64,000 bases of DNA from Metallumcola ferriviriculae (lineage in GTDB: Bacteria > Bacillota > JADQBR01). Of the stretch, positions 33,145 through 42,500 are shown piece by piece (the stretch's first letter is position 1; every line of letters begins with the position of its first letter). The translations under genes and the position numbers were made by a program. The stretch is taken from NCBI RefSeq assembly GCF_035573695.1, contig NZ_CP121694.1, forward strand, positions 1,588,501 through 1,652,500, written 5' to 3'. The notes under the pieces were generated by a model, which searched no databases, was not told where the DNA came from, and was given only the letters and a program-made list of their open reading frames with translations.

Positions 33145-34655
33145 TGCTTCAGGGGACATCTTCAAATGTTGGCAAAAGCGTATTGGCCGCAGCTCTGTGC
33201 CGAATCTTTGCCCAGGACGGCTATGGTGTGGTTCCCTTTAAAGCGCAGAATATGGCTCTTAATTCCTATGTTACTCAGGACGGGGGAGAAATGGGCAGGG
33301 CCCAAGTGGTGCAGGCGGAGGCAGCGGGCATTGACCCGGATATACGAATGAACCCAATCCTATTAAAACCTACCGGCGATGCCAAATCCCAGGTCGTTTT
33401 GTTGGGTAAGCCGATACGCAACATGAGCGCACAGGAATATCACTTGGATTTTAACACTACCGCCTTGGGGGTAATTCAGGAATGCCTGGATTATATTGAT
33501 GGCTTCCAAGTGGCGGTTATTGAGGGTGCCGGCAGTCCTGCCGAGGTGAACTTAAAGGCACGGGATATTGTGAACATGAGAGTGGCGAAAATGTCCGGAG
33601 CACCTGTTTTATTGGTTGCCGATATTGACCGGGGAGGGGCTTTGGCTTCAGTAGTTGGCACTCTCGAACTGCTGGATGAAGATGAACGTGACTTGGTAAA
33701 AGGAATAATTATAAATAAGTTCCGCGGTGACATTAAGCTGCTGCAGCCTGCTTTGGATTTCCTTGAAGCCAAGACCGGAAAGCCGATACTAGGTGTAGTC
33801 CCTTACTTTACTGGCTTTAAAATTCCGGAGGAAGACTCTGTAGTACTGGAACAGGGAGGCGGCACCGACACCGAGGACGTTGAGAAAGTCAATGTAAAGG
33901 TGATTCATTTACCCCGCATCTCTAACTTTACTGACATTGACAGCTTGGAGGCCGAACCGGATGTAAGTTTAACTTTTGTCCAAGAACCGGGGCAGCTGAA
34001 AGGTGCTGATTTAATCATTATCCCCGGTAGTAAAAATACCATTGAAGACGCCCTTTATTTGGAAAAATCGGGCTTGGCTGAAAAAATAAGGCGTATGGCA
34101 GCAGAGGGTTGTCTCGTGATCGGTATTTGCGGCGGTTTTCAAATATTAGGTCGTGAGTTGCGGGATCCGCAGGGCACCGAAGCGTCAGTTCACTTTACCA
34201 AGGGGCTGGGCCTGTTGGATTTGGTTACCATCTTTGAACCGCAGAAGGTTACTAATCAAGCCCGGGCGCGCTGCTTGGGCAAGGGTTTTCTTTTTGAGCC
34301 GTTTTGCGGAAAAGAATTTTTCGGGTATGAAATCCATATGGGAAGAACTGTGCTGGGACCGGAAACAGATGCGGCGTTTGTGATTACTCAGCGGTCAGGG
34401 CAGAAGACTAAGGAAGTTGACGGTGCGGTGAACAAGTCGGGCAAAGTATTTGGCACCTACTTACACGGGCTGTTTGATAACGATGAATGGCGAATGTTTT
34501 TACTGAATACACTCCGTGCGGGAAAGGGGCTTGAACATTTAGGCCCGGGTAATACTAGCACTTTTGCTAAACGCCAGCAGGATTATGATAAGCTGGCACA
34601 GGTTGTACGGGGCAGCCTGGATATGGATTTACTAAAGGGTATTATGGGATTTTAA
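33129..34655 (+). CDS. cbiP: Adenosylcobyric acid synthase CbiP/CobQ
   Basis: A 508-residue glutamine-dependent amidase that amidates four side chains. N-terminal synthetase P-loop MLQGTSSNVGKS (residues 6-17), KAQNMALNSYVTQDGGEMGRAQ, and the class I glutaminase Cys in VIGICGGFQILG near 330-341, with the His in TYLHGLFD near 450. ATG at 33129 with GAGGAGGGGAAG upstream is chosen. Earlier in-frame codons lie in cobU. Confidence 0.95.
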   Translation: MAKKIMLQGTSSNVGKSVLAAALCRIFAQDGYGVVPFKAQNMALNSYVTQDGGEMGRAQVVQAEAAGIDPDIRMNPILLKPTGDAKSQVVLLGKPIRNMSAQEYHLDFNTTALGVIQECLDYIDGFQVAVIEGAGSPAEVNLKARDIVNMRVAKMSGAPVLLVADIDRGGALASVVGTLELLDEDERDLVKGIIINKFRGDIKLLQPALDFLEAKTGKPILGVVPYFTGFKIPEEDSVVLEQGGGTDTEDVEKVNVKVIHLPRISNFTDIDSLEAEPDVSLTFVQEPGQLKGADLIIIPGSKNTIEDALYLEKSGLAEKIRRMAAEGCLVIGICGGFQILGRELRDPQGTEASVHFTKGLGLLDLVTIFEPQKVTNQARARCLGKGFLFEPFCGKEFFGYEIHMGRTVLGPETDAAFVITQRSGQKTKEVDGAVNKSGKVFGTYLHGLFDNDEWRMFLLNTLRAGKGLEHLGPGNTSTFAKRQQDYDKLAQVVRGSLDMDLLKGIMGF

Positions 34656-34666
34656 GAAGGTGTGGT

Positions 34667-35626
34667 ATGGAAGCGGTTATTTTTATAGGTGCGTACTTAT
34701 TGGATTTAGCAATCGGTGACCCCAGAACTTTACCGCATCCTGTGGTAATAATGGGAGCAGTAATAACTCGGGGGGAAAGGCTGCTGAGAAGGGTTTCTCC
34801 GACCGCTGCGGCTGAGAGGCTGGCAGGTGCGGTATTGACCGTTTCGTTGGTGACAGGAGTTTTCCTTACCGCTTGGCTGGGCTTTAAGGCTTTATATCAG
34901 CTTAATTTTTGGCTGGGTGCGGCAGCTAATCTGTGGTTTCTTTCTACAACTATTGCCATCAAAGGATTGGCTGATGCAGCCCTCACGGTCTACCGTTATT
35001 TACTCAAAGGCGATTTAGTTGAAGCCCGGCGGGCAGTGGGAATGGTAGTGGGTCGAGACACGCAGCAGTTAACTGCTGCCGAAGTTTCTCGGGCTGCAGT
35101 GGAAACCGTGGCAGAGAATTTGGTGGATGGTGTTGTGGCACCGCTCTTTTATGGGGCCATTGGCGGTACACCTCTGGCGCTGGCGTATAAGGCAGTAAAC
35201 ACCTTGGACTCTATGATCGGCTACAAGAATGAAAAGCACCTGCACTTCGGACGCTGGGCGGCCAAATTAGACGATGCGGTAAATTACATTCCGGCCCGGA
35301 TCACGGCGTGTTTATTGCTTGCCGGTATTTTTATGAGCAACAGGGATACCCGTTCGGCTTTTCGCATTATGAAACGGGACTCCAGCAAACATCCGAGTCC
35401 TAATGGCGGTATACCCGAGTCTTTAGTCGCGGGCGCGTTGGGTATACAACTAGGGGGCAAAAATTATTACTTCGGGCAGGCAAACTTTCGCGCGACCATG
35501 GGAGACAGAACTAGGGAGATAACACCTGACGACATTCGAGTTACCGTTAGGTTGGTGCGGCTTGCTTCCGCAGTTTTTGTTGGGTTAGCAGTTATTGTAA
35601 TTATAATGGTAGGGGTGATTGGATGA
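34667..35626 (+). CDS. cbiB: Adenosylcobinamide-phosphate synthase CbiB
   Basis: A 319-residue membrane protein with five hydrophobic segments. It has LLDLAIGDPRTLPHPVVIMGAVI at about residues 11-33, VGRDTQQL, ETVAENLVDGVVAPLFYGAIGG and KRDSSKHPSPNGGIPES. It joins aminopropanol phosphate (made by CobD) to cobyric acid. GAAGGTG precedes the ATG. Overlaps cbiA by four bases. Confidence 0.95.
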   Translation: MEAVIFIGAYLLDLAIGDPRTLPHPVVIMGAVITRGERLLRRVSPTAAAERLAGAVLTVSLVTGVFLTAWLGFKALYQLNFWLGAAANLWFLSTTIAIKGLADAALTVYRYLLKGDLVEARRAVGMVVGRDTQQLTAAEVSRAAVETVAENLVDGVVAPLFYGAIGGTPLALAYKAVNTLDSMIGYKNEKHLHFGRWAAKLDDAVNYIPARITACLLLAGIFMSNRDTRSAFRIMKRDSSKHPSPNGGIPESLVAGALGIQLGGKNYYFGQANFRATMGDRTREITPDDIRVTVRLVRLASAVFVGLAVIVIIMVGVIG

Positions 35627-37002
35627 ACATGCCCAGAGTGGTAATCGGCGGTACTCATAGCGGAGTGGGTAAAACTACCCTGGCTACAGGGATTATGGCC
35701 GCATTGAAAAATCAGGGGTTAAGGGTCCAGGGATTTAAAGTGGGGCCGGACTATATTGACCCCGGATACCATCGGCTGGCCACAGGTACCATGTCTCGCA
35801 ACTTGGACTGTTGGATGCTTGGGGAAGACAGGTTACTCCAATCTTTTACAGGGGCGGCTGAGTCAGCTGATATCAGTGTTGTGGAAGGTGTAATGGGGCT
35901 TTTCGACGGTGCCCGGGAAGACGGGGCGGGATCTACTGCCCATGTGGCCCGTTTGCTGCAGGCGCCGGTTATTTTGGTGGTGGACGTAAAATCTATGGGG
36001 CAAAGTGCCGCAGCAGTGGTTTATGGTTATCAGCATCTTTGGCCGGACCTGAATATTAAAGGAGTAATCATTAATAAAGTAGCTTCTGAAAAACATTATG
36101 CCATGGTTAGAGAGTCCATTGAGAAAAAATGTAATATTCCGGTGATAGGTGCTGTCTATCGTGATGCGGCACTTGCCACCCCCGAACGCCATCTGGGTTT
36201 GCTGCCCGTGGCTGAGCATGATGAAGTAGACGAAAAGATAAGCAGGCTGGGGGAGAATATAGCAGCTGCCGTAGATTTGGCTGAACTAATTACTATTGCC
36301 CGGTCCGCACCGTCTTTAACCTCACCTTATCGCCAAAAAATCTTAAATAACTTTGAGGTCAGCTTGGCTGTGGCCCGGGATGAGGCGTTTAACTTCTACT
36401 ATCAAGATGGTTTAGACTTGTTAACGGCGATGGGTGCGAAGCTAAAATTTTTTAGCCCTGTGAGGGATAAGGCAATCCCTGAGAATGTAGACGGCATCAT
36501 TATCGGCGGTGGGTTCCCCGAGACCCACTTAGATGAGTTGGCAAGGAATCGGCAAATGCTGGAATCACTAAACGCTGCACATCACCTTGGTATGCCTATC
36601 TATGCCGAATGCGGCGGTTTGATGTTTCTTACAGAGCGGGTAAAGGACCATGATGGGAGGATTTATGAACTGGCCGGTTTGGTTCCAGGCACCTGTGTCA
36701 TGGGAAAACGACTGGTTGGTATGGGATATATCAAGGCCCAGGCCCTAACGGACAATATCTTATGTCTTAAGGGACAAGAACTGCAGGGGCATGAATTTCA
36801 TTACTCCGAGTATCACGGTTCATTACATAAGCCGGCTTTTGCTTTTTCCGGAGGTCGGGGAGCGAACGGTAGGTTTGACGGCTTCACCCACAATAATCTA
36901 CTGGCTTCATATCTGCATCTGAATTTTTTGGGTGTACCTGATGCAGCACGCAGTTTTTTGACAGCTTGCCAACAGTTTGGGAGGCGAGAGGGGAATGGCT
37001 AG
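35623..37002 (+). CDS. cbiA: Cobyrinate a,c-diamide synthase CbiA
   Basis: A 459-residue glutamine-dependent enzyme that amidates the a and c side chains of cobyrinate. N-terminal GGTHSGVGKTTLATGIM at residues 8-24, KVGPDYIDPGYH and EGVMGLFDGA, then the glutaminase Cys in YAECGGLMFLT near 325-335 and the C-terminal His in SYLHLNFLG. Overlaps cbiB and cobO. Confidence 0.95.
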   Translation: MNMPRVVIGGTHSGVGKTTLATGIMAALKNQGLRVQGFKVGPDYIDPGYHRLATGTMSRNLDCWMLGEDRLLQSFTGAAESADISVVEGVMGLFDGAREDGAGSTAHVARLLQAPVILVVDVKSMGQSAAAVVYGYQHLWPDLNIKGVIINKVASEKHYAMVRESIEKKCNIPVIGAVYRDAALATPERHLGLLPVAEHDEVDEKISRLGENIAAAVDLAELITIARSAPSLTSPYRQKILNNFEVSLAVARDEAFNFYYQDGLDLLTAMGAKLKFFSPVRDKAIPENVDGIIIGGGFPETHLDELARNRQMLESLNAAHHLGMPIYAECGGLMFLTERVKDHDGRIYELAGLVPGTCVMGKRLVGMGYIKAQALTDNILCLKGQELQGHEFHYSEYHGSLHKPAFAFSGGRGANGRFDGFTHNNLLASYLHLNFLGVPDAARSFLTACQQFGRREGNG

Positions 37003-37570
37003 TTACGGGTTGATACATGTATATTTTGGTGACGGCAAGGGGAAGACTACAGCGGTTTTGGGTCTAATTCTGCGAGCATTGGGCAGGGGCGCTGACGTAG
37101 CATTAATCCAGTTTATGAAAGGAAGCACATATTCCGGTGAAATTTATTCCCTGTCTCGTTTTTCCAGCCAATTGCAGCATTTTAAGTTTGGTTGGACTTG
37201 CCCCCGCAGTGCCATGATAAAATCCGGGGAAGCAAAGTGTCAAAAATGCGGTCAGTGTTTTCAGGAGAACCGCGACCCCCGGTACGGTTTCGCTAAAGCC
37301 GCTTTGCGTAAGGCCGGGGAATTAATGGCAGCAGGCACGTGTCAGGTTATGGTACTGGACGAGGTAGGTAATGCACTGCGCCGCGGATTGATATCGGAAG
37401 CCGAATTTCTTGATTTTCTCAATAGTCGGGACGGTAACACAGAGTTAATATTGACCGGCCGTACCATGCCGAAAAAGGTATTGGAGCAAGCTCATTACGT
37501 TACCAAGGTAGCAGCTGTGAAACATCCTTTCAAAGACGGGGTAGACAGCCGCAGGGGAATTGAATATTAG
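36995..37570 (+). CDS. cobO: Cob(I)yrinic acid a,c-diamide adenosyltransferase CobO, with extra Cys cluster
   Basis: A 191-residue CobO/BtuR-type adenosyltransferase that adds the upper adenosyl ligand. P-loop YFGDGKGKTTAVLG at about residues 9-22, VALIQFMKG and VLDEVGNALRRGLI are standard. Between about 61 and 85 there is an insert with Cys residues in WTCPRSAMIKSGEAKCQKCG and a further QC, a Cx13-Cx2-Cx2-C arrangement that could bind zinc or an Fe-S cluster. ATG at 36995 after GAGAGGGG is chosen. It overlaps cbiA by 8 bases. Confidence 0.9.
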   Translation: MASYGLIHVYFGDGKGKTTAVLGLILRALGRGADVALIQFMKGSTYSGEIYSLSRFSSQLQHFKFGWTCPRSAMIKSGEAKCQKCGQCFQENRDPRYGFAKAALRKAGELMAAGTCQVMVLDEVGNALRRGLISEAEFLDFLNSRDGNTELILTGRTMPKKVLEQAHYVTKVAAVKHPFKDGVDSRRGIEY

Positions 37571-37582
37571 GAGGTAGTAACT

Positions 37583-38638
37583 ATGAGTAAATTGGAAAGA
37601 ACAATTCAGGCCATAGAACCATTAAATGAGGTAGCAATGCATGAGGCACAACAACGATTGGATAACCTTACCAAACCACCGGGTAGTCTGGGGGTATTAG
37701 AAGATGTGGTCAAAAAAATAGCGGGTATTATCGGAAAAGCTGCTCTGCCCCAAAGCATGGAAAAGGTAATTATCCTTATGGCCGGTGACCATGGTGTGGT
37801 TGCCGAAGGAGTCAGTGCATTTCCTCAAGAGGTCACTCCTCAGATGATACTTAACTTTGCTAACGGCGGTGCAGCTATCAATGTTTTAGCAAAGCATGCA
37901 GGAGCTAGATTATATATGGTGGATGTGGGGGTGGCAGTGGACCTGCCTGACCTGCCGGGATTGGATAAGCGAAAGATAGCCTATGGCACGAAAAATATGG
38001 CCCAGGGGCCTGCCATGACCATGGAAGAAGCCATTGCAGCACTGGAAGTGGGCATCGATGTAGTCAACGCCCTAATTGATAAGGGAGCGTCTTTTGTGGC
38101 TATGGGCGAAATGGGTATCGGCAACACCACGCCCAGTGCTGCGTTGCTTTCAGTTCTGGAGGGATTGCCGATAGAAGAAGCAGTGGGTCGCGGCACCGGC
38201 GTAAACGATGAAGGGCTCCGCAGGAAAATTACGGCTATAAATAAGGCACTGGATGTAAACCGGCCTAATTCCGAGCAGCCCTTGGATGCTCTGGTAAAAG
38301 TGGGCGGACTAGAGATCGCAGGATTAGCCGGTGTGGTATTGGGGGCGGCTGCAAGGAGAGTGCCGGTAATGGTTGACGGCTTTATTTCCGGAGCTGCAGC
38401 TTTGGTGGCAGTAAAGATGGCGCCTCTGGCAAAACATTACCTCATTGGCTCCCATCTTTCAGTAGAACCGGGCCATCGCAAAATGCTGGATGCCATGGAG
38501 CTAAAGCCTACTTTAATGATGGATATGCGCTTGGGTGAGGGAACCGGTGCAGCACTGGGTATGTTGATGGTGGATGCAGCTGTCAAGATTTTGAACGAAA
38601 TGGCCACATTCGATGATGCCGGTGTTTCCAGGGAGTAG
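37583..38638 (+). CDS. cobT: Nicotinate-nucleotide:dimethylbenzimidazole phosphoribosyltransferase CobT
   Basis: A 351-residue enzyme that activates the lower ligand base as alpha-ribazole phosphate. It has LTKPPGSLGVLED near residues 29-41, AGDHGVVAEGVSAFPQEVTPQM, GEMGIGNTTPSAAL, and the catalytic Glu in MRLGEGTGAALGM near 314-326. AGGAGG precedes the ATG. No bzaA-F or bluB gene is in the window, so the base may be scavenged or made elsewhere. Confidence 0.96.
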   Translation: MSKLERTIQAIEPLNEVAMHEAQQRLDNLTKPPGSLGVLEDVVKKIAGIIGKAALPQSMEKVIILMAGDHGVVAEGVSAFPQEVTPQMILNFANGGAAINVLAKHAGARLYMVDVGVAVDLPDLPGLDKRKIAYGTKNMAQGPAMTMEEAIAALEVGIDVVNALIDKGASFVAMGEMGIGNTTPSAALLSVLEGLPIEEAVGRGTGVNDEGLRRKITAINKALDVNRPNSEQPLDALVKVGGLEIAGLAGVVLGAAARRVPVMVDGFISGAAALVAVKMAPLAKHYLIGSHLSVEPGHRKMLDAMELKPTLMMDMRLGEGTGAALGMLMVDAAVKILNEMATFDDAGVSRE

Positions 38639-38641
38639 TAT

Positions 38642-39394
38642 ATGTCTATGTTAAAGAGATTTGTTTGCGCGTTACAATTCCTTACCAGATTACCGGTGGG
38701 GTTCAAGCCCAACATCACCCAAAACGATTTTGCACGCAGCATGGCCTTTTTTCCGGTAGTGGGAGTAATAGTTGGCTGTTGCCTATGGCTTTCTTATTGG
38801 TTACTGGGAGATATGCTGATCCCGGAAGTAATCGCGGCGATTATTCTTATGGTCGGGATTGCTATCACCGGAGCATTACATTTAGACGGATTTATGGATA
38901 CCATGGACGGTCTGTTCTGCGGTCGTACCCGCGAAAGGCGCTTGGAAATTCTACGGGACAGCAGGGTAGGCGCTCATAGTGTAGTGTCCGTGGTGATGCT
39001 TACTCTGCTAAAATGGGCTTTGTTGTTGCAGCTATTCCAAGATGGTGCAATGATATTGCCGGCTTTGTTGCTCATGCCTGTCTACGGGCGCTTAAATATG
39101 GTGTTGGCCACATTCTTCTTTCCTTATGTCAGGGAGGAAGGTCTGGGAAAAGCCTTTTCACAATCCCTGCGAAGGGTGGATATTAGTTTTGCAATACTTT
39201 TTACCGCCGCTTTTACCGGTGCACTATTATCATGGGTGGGCCTGGCTGTAGGGGTTGTGGTTATTGGCACTGCCATGTTGTCTGCGGCGGCAATAACTAG
39301 GTTGTTGGGCGGGTTGACCGGGGACGTGTACGGATGGATTAACGAAATTTCCGAAGTGGTTTGGCTCTTTTTATTGCTGCTGATGCTTAGCTGA
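38642..39394 (+). CDS. cobS: Adenosylcobinamide-GDP ribazoletransferase CobS
   Basis: A 250-residue membrane enzyme with six hydrophobic segments that joins alpha-ribazole to adenosylcobinamide-GDP. It has FLTRLPVGF near residues 13-21, AFFPVVGVIVG, and the metal-binding HLDGFMDTMDGLFCGRTRERRLEILRDSRVGAH near 80-112. Follows cobT after three bases. Confidence 0.95.
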   Translation: MSMLKRFVCALQFLTRLPVGFKPNITQNDFARSMAFFPVVGVIVGCCLWLSYWLLGDMLIPEVIAAIILMVGIAITGALHLDGFMDTMDGLFCGRTRERRLEILRDSRVGAHSVVSVVMLTLLKWALLLQLFQDGAMILPALLLMPVYGRLNMVLATFFFPYVREEGLGKAFSQSLRRVDISFAILFTAAFTGALLSWVGLAVGVVVIGTAMLSAAAITRLLGGLTGDVYGWINEISEVVWLFLLLLMLS

Positions 39395-39416
39395 GCTATT
39401 TTAAGGAGTGACTGTT

Positions 39417-40598
39417 ATGACGGGCAACGTATTGAGAAAACATGGGGGAAATATAAGAGCAGTGGTATCAAGATACGGTGCCAGGGAGTACTTGGATTTC
39501 AGTGCTAACATTAACCCTTTGGGTTTGGTTTCGGGAGTAGCGAAGGCTTTGCGGAAGGGACTGGATGAAATAGTACATTACCCCGAACCGGAAGACGATG
39601 CTTTATCCCACGCAATATCAAAATTTTTAGGGGTCAGACAACAAATGGTAATGTGCGGCAACGGGGCCTCCGAATTAATATATTTAGTGGCCAGACTGAA
39701 ACAAGTCAAGAGAGCAGTTATCCCTCAACCCACTTTCAGTGAATATCAGCTGGCAGCGGAAGCAGCCCAAGTACCTATCGTTTTACCAAATTTAGCTGCC
39801 GCTCAGGGTTTTCAATTTACCATGCAGCTCCTAAAAGAAAAGTTGACAGCGGGAGATATGCTTTTTCTCTGTAATCCCAATAATCCCGTGGGCAATGTCA
39901 TTCCTCTTCGGGAAATGATAAACGTTATTGAATTTTGTGAGGCCCATGGGGTCACGGTGGTGGTGGATGAGTCCTTTAGGGACTTCGTTAGCAATATGCC
40001 CTCGGTTATACCCTATGCAGCTCAGTATAAGTGTCTGGTGGTCATTTACTCCATGACAAAATTCTTTGCATTACCGGGCCTGAGATTGGGATGTGCAGTG
40101 GCAGACCCCCAGATAATGGATGAAATAAAAGAGTTACGTGACCCTTGGAGTGTAAATGTGCTGGCTCAGATTGCCGGGAAACAAGCGCTGCAAGAAAAGA
40201 ACTATATTATCCGCTCAAAGAAGTTGGTGGAGACGGAAAAGGAATACCTTTTCGGCGGCCTGAAAGAGGTTCCCGGCCTTCAACCATACTATCCTGCTGC
40301 CAATTACATTTTCGTGGATGTCAGCGGCACGGGGCTGGCCTCCACAGCACTGCGAAAATTATTGATTAATGAGGGAATCGTGATTAGGGACTGTAGCACA
40401 TATCCTACGTTAAATACAGGTTATATAAGAGTGGCAGTCAGGTTGAGGGAAGAGAACCATACCTTGCTGTGCGCATTAAATAAAGTGCTAAGGGACCCCG
40501 CCAAAGTTCAGCTGCCCGAAGGAGATATACAGCGGTCAAACGCAGAGCATAAAAATAGTTGGCAAAGTCGTAACGAAATAGGGGCGGATAAGGGATAA
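39417..40598 (+). CDS. cobD: Threonine-phosphate decarboxylase CobD
   Basis: A 393-residue class I PLP aminotransferase fold that makes aminopropanol O-2-phosphate for CbiB. It has DFSANINPLGL near residues 24-34, CNPNNPVGNVIP, VVVDESFRDFV, and the PLP lysine in VIYSMTKFFALPGLRLG near 205-221. ATG at 39417 after AAGGAG is chosen over GTG at 39408. A C-terminal tail of about 30 residues is longer than usual and carries no motif. Confidence 0.93.
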   Translation: MTGNVLRKHGGNIRAVVSRYGAREYLDFSANINPLGLVSGVAKALRKGLDEIVHYPEPEDDALSHAISKFLGVRQQMVMCGNGASELIYLVARLKQVKRAVIPQPTFSEYQLAAEAAQVPIVLPNLAAAQGFQFTMQLLKEKLTAGDMLFLCNPNNPVGNVIPLREMINVIEFCEAHGVTVVVDESFRDFVSNMPSVIPYAAQYKCLVVIYSMTKFFALPGLRLGCAVADPQIMDEIKELRDPWSVNVLAQIAGKQALQEKNYIIRSKKLVETEKEYLFGGLKEVPGLQPYYPAANYIFVDVSGTGLASTALRKLLINEGIVIRDCSTYPTLNTGYIRVAVRLREENHTLLCALNKVLRDPAKVQLPEGDIQRSNAEHKNSWQSRNEIGADKG

Positions 40599-40599
40599 C

Positions 40600-41247
40600 A
40601 TGGATAAAACATTTCCGATACAACTTATCTTAAAAAATAAAAATTGTCTAGTTATAGGTGGGGGTCAGGTGGCGGCACGTAAGATAAAGGCCTTGTTGAG
40701 GTGTGGCGCATTAATTCAGGTGGTTAGTCCCAGCGCGGTTAAGTACATTAATGATATGGCCGCCGAAGGGCGTTTGCGGTGGATACCCAGGAAATATAAA
40801 CCTAATGACCTGGAGGGAATAACCCTGGTTTTTTGTACTACAGATTACAAAAAACTTAACAGCACGGTTGCTAACGAATGTATGAAGCTAGGCATTTGGG
40901 TTAATGTCGCCGACAGTGCTAAAGAATCAACTTTCTTTATGCCGGCCATGATGTATCAAGGGGATTTAACCATAACGGTATCTACTAACGGTGCCAGCCC
41001 CGGATATGCGGCAAAGCTTCGTAAACAGTTTGAAGACGAATTTGGCCCTGAATATAAAGAGTACTTGTTGCTAATGAGAAGGTTAAGGAAACGAATAATC
41101 GCTGAGATGCCTGACCAGGAGCGACGACGTGCTGTCTTTGCCGCTTTAGTAGAGTCTGACCTACCGGAGCTGATTAAAAACGGAGAAGCTAACAAAATTG
41201 AAGAACGAATTAAGGAATGTATCTCTACCCGTAAGTTTGACCATTAG
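40600..41247 (+). CDS. Precorrin-2 dehydrogenase / sirohydrochlorin ferrochelatase domain (CysG N-terminal type)
   Basis: A 215-residue protein matching Met8 and the N-terminal half of CysG. The NAD site VIGGGQVAARKIKALL lies at about residues 18-33. VFCTTDYKKLN, VNVADSAKESTFFMPAMM and ISTNGASPGYAAKLRKQFE are family motifs. It oxidises precorrin-2 to sirohydrochlorin, the substrate of CbiX. It begins one base after the cobD stop. It is separated from cobA, the preceding step, by a MITE-like element. Confidence 0.9.
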   Translation: MDKTFPIQLILKNKNCLVIGGGQVAARKIKALLRCGALIQVVSPSAVKYINDMAAEGRLRWIPRKYKPNDLEGITLVFCTTDYKKLNSTVANECMKLGIWVNVADSAKESTFFMPAMMYQGDLTITVSTNGASPGYAAKLRKQFEDEFGPEYKEYLLLMRRLRKRIIAEMPDQERRRAVFAALVESDLPELIKNGEANKIEERIKECISTRKFDH

Positions 41248-41270
41248 TTAGTCTGGGTTACTTAAGAGGA

Positions 41271-41469
41271 TGTTCAAAAAATCCATCGCAGGTGAGCGGC
41301 GAATTTCTACGTTGCTCAGTATTTGAGACTGCTCACGTACGCCACCAGTACGCTCCGCGTCTCTTAAAGAAGACTTGCCAGCTTTGCTGGCTTAGTCGCG
41401 TTAATGCCCTTGGGTGAAATACTTCGCGCCTTGAACTTCTTGCTCCTGCTACGATGGCCTTTTTGAACA
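41271..41469. mobile_element. MITE-like element with 18-bp terminal inverted repeats
   Basis: TGTTCAAAAAATCCATCG at 41271-41288 is the near-perfect complement of CGATGGCCTTTTTGAACA at 41452-41469, with two mismatches. The roughly 160 bases between hold no open frame but several dyads, such as GCCAGC-TTT-GCTGGC at 41377-41391 and GTGAGC...GCTCAC. The size and structure fit a non-autonomous element. It lies between the precorrin-2 dehydrogenase and cobA. Confidence 0.7.
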
Positions 41470-41541
41470 CGTACTTTAAGGATTGAAAAAGTGGACTTAA
41501 AGTTTAAAATCAAGAATTTATCAGGAAGTGGAGGAAAGGTA

Positions 41542-42285
41542 ATGGGGGGAAAAGTTTATTTAGTAGGAGCTGGGCCGGGTGACCCCGACCTTATTACAAT
41601 TAAGGGACAACGTTGTATAAAGGAAGCAGACGTACTTATTTATGACCGGTTAGTAGCGCCTGAGCTGCTAAACTATGCTCGGCCAGAATGCAAAATGATT
41701 TATGCAGGCAAATCTCCGGAAAAACATGTTATGAATCAAATTGAGATAAACGGCCAGTTATTGTCTTATGCACGTCAAGGGCTGGTAGTAACAAGATTAA
41801 AAGGAGGAGACCCATTTGTGTTTGGGAGGGGAGGCGAAGAGGCTCTTGCCTTGGCTGAAAAAGGGATACCATTTGAGGTGGTTCCAGGGGTAACAGCCGC
41901 CGTTGCTGTTCCGGCTTATGCGGGGATACCTCTTACCCACCGTACCATTAATTCATCTGTCGCCATTGTTACGGGCAACGAGGACCCCCAAAAAGAAAAG
42001 TCAGGGATACCATGGGCTCAATTGGCGGGCATGGAAACTCTTGTAATAATGATGGGTCTTAAGAACTTGGAAAGGATTTCTTTACACTTGATCAATGAAG
42101 GTAAGGATCCTATCACACCTGTAGCGGTAATCCAATGGGGTACTACTTCAAAACAACGAACAATAGTTGGTACATTGGGCAGCATCGCCAATGATGTTCG
42201 GAGAGTGGGAATAACTCATCCTGCAGTAGTAGTGATTGGTGACACTGTAAAGCTAAGGGATCAGTTGCAGTGGGTTGAAGAATAG
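41542..42285 (+). CDS. cobA: Uroporphyrinogen-III C-methyltransferase CobA
   Basis: A 247-residue SUMT without a fused HemD domain. VYLVGAGPGDPDLITIKG (about residues 5-22), RLKGGDPFVFGRGGEEALAL (about 88-107) and VPGVTAAVAVPAYAGIPLTHR are hallmarks. It converts uroporphyrinogen III to precorrin-2, the entry to B12 and siroheme. ATG at 41542 after GGAGGAAAGG is chosen. A GTG 17 codons upstream has no ribosome site. No hemA, hemB, hemC or hemD follows. Confidence 0.95.
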   Translation: MGGKVYLVGAGPGDPDLITIKGQRCIKEADVLIYDRLVAPELLNYARPECKMIYAGKSPEKHVMNQIEINGQLLSYARQGLVVTRLKGGDPFVFGRGGEEALALAEKGIPFEVVPGVTAAVAVPAYAGIPLTHRTINSSVAIVTGNEDPQKEKSGIPWAQLAGMETLVIMMGLKNLERISLHLINEGKDPITPVAVIQWGTTSKQRTIVGTLGSIANDVRRVGITHPAVVVIGDTVKLRDQLQWVEE

Positions 42286-42500
42286 CTGTTATTAGCTAGT
42301 AGCGACGGCACAATCTAATATGCCAAAAAGACAGTGCGTAAATTTGTTTCACTTCTTTATCAAACCCAGTGAATGTACCCCCAGCAGCTGGTGTTTAGGT
42401 ATACAAATATACATCTTTTTTCATAAAGATTGCATTTGAGGAACTTAACCTTATCAATAACTTCGTAAAGTATGGGAAACTAAGGGATGGGTTCTAAAAT

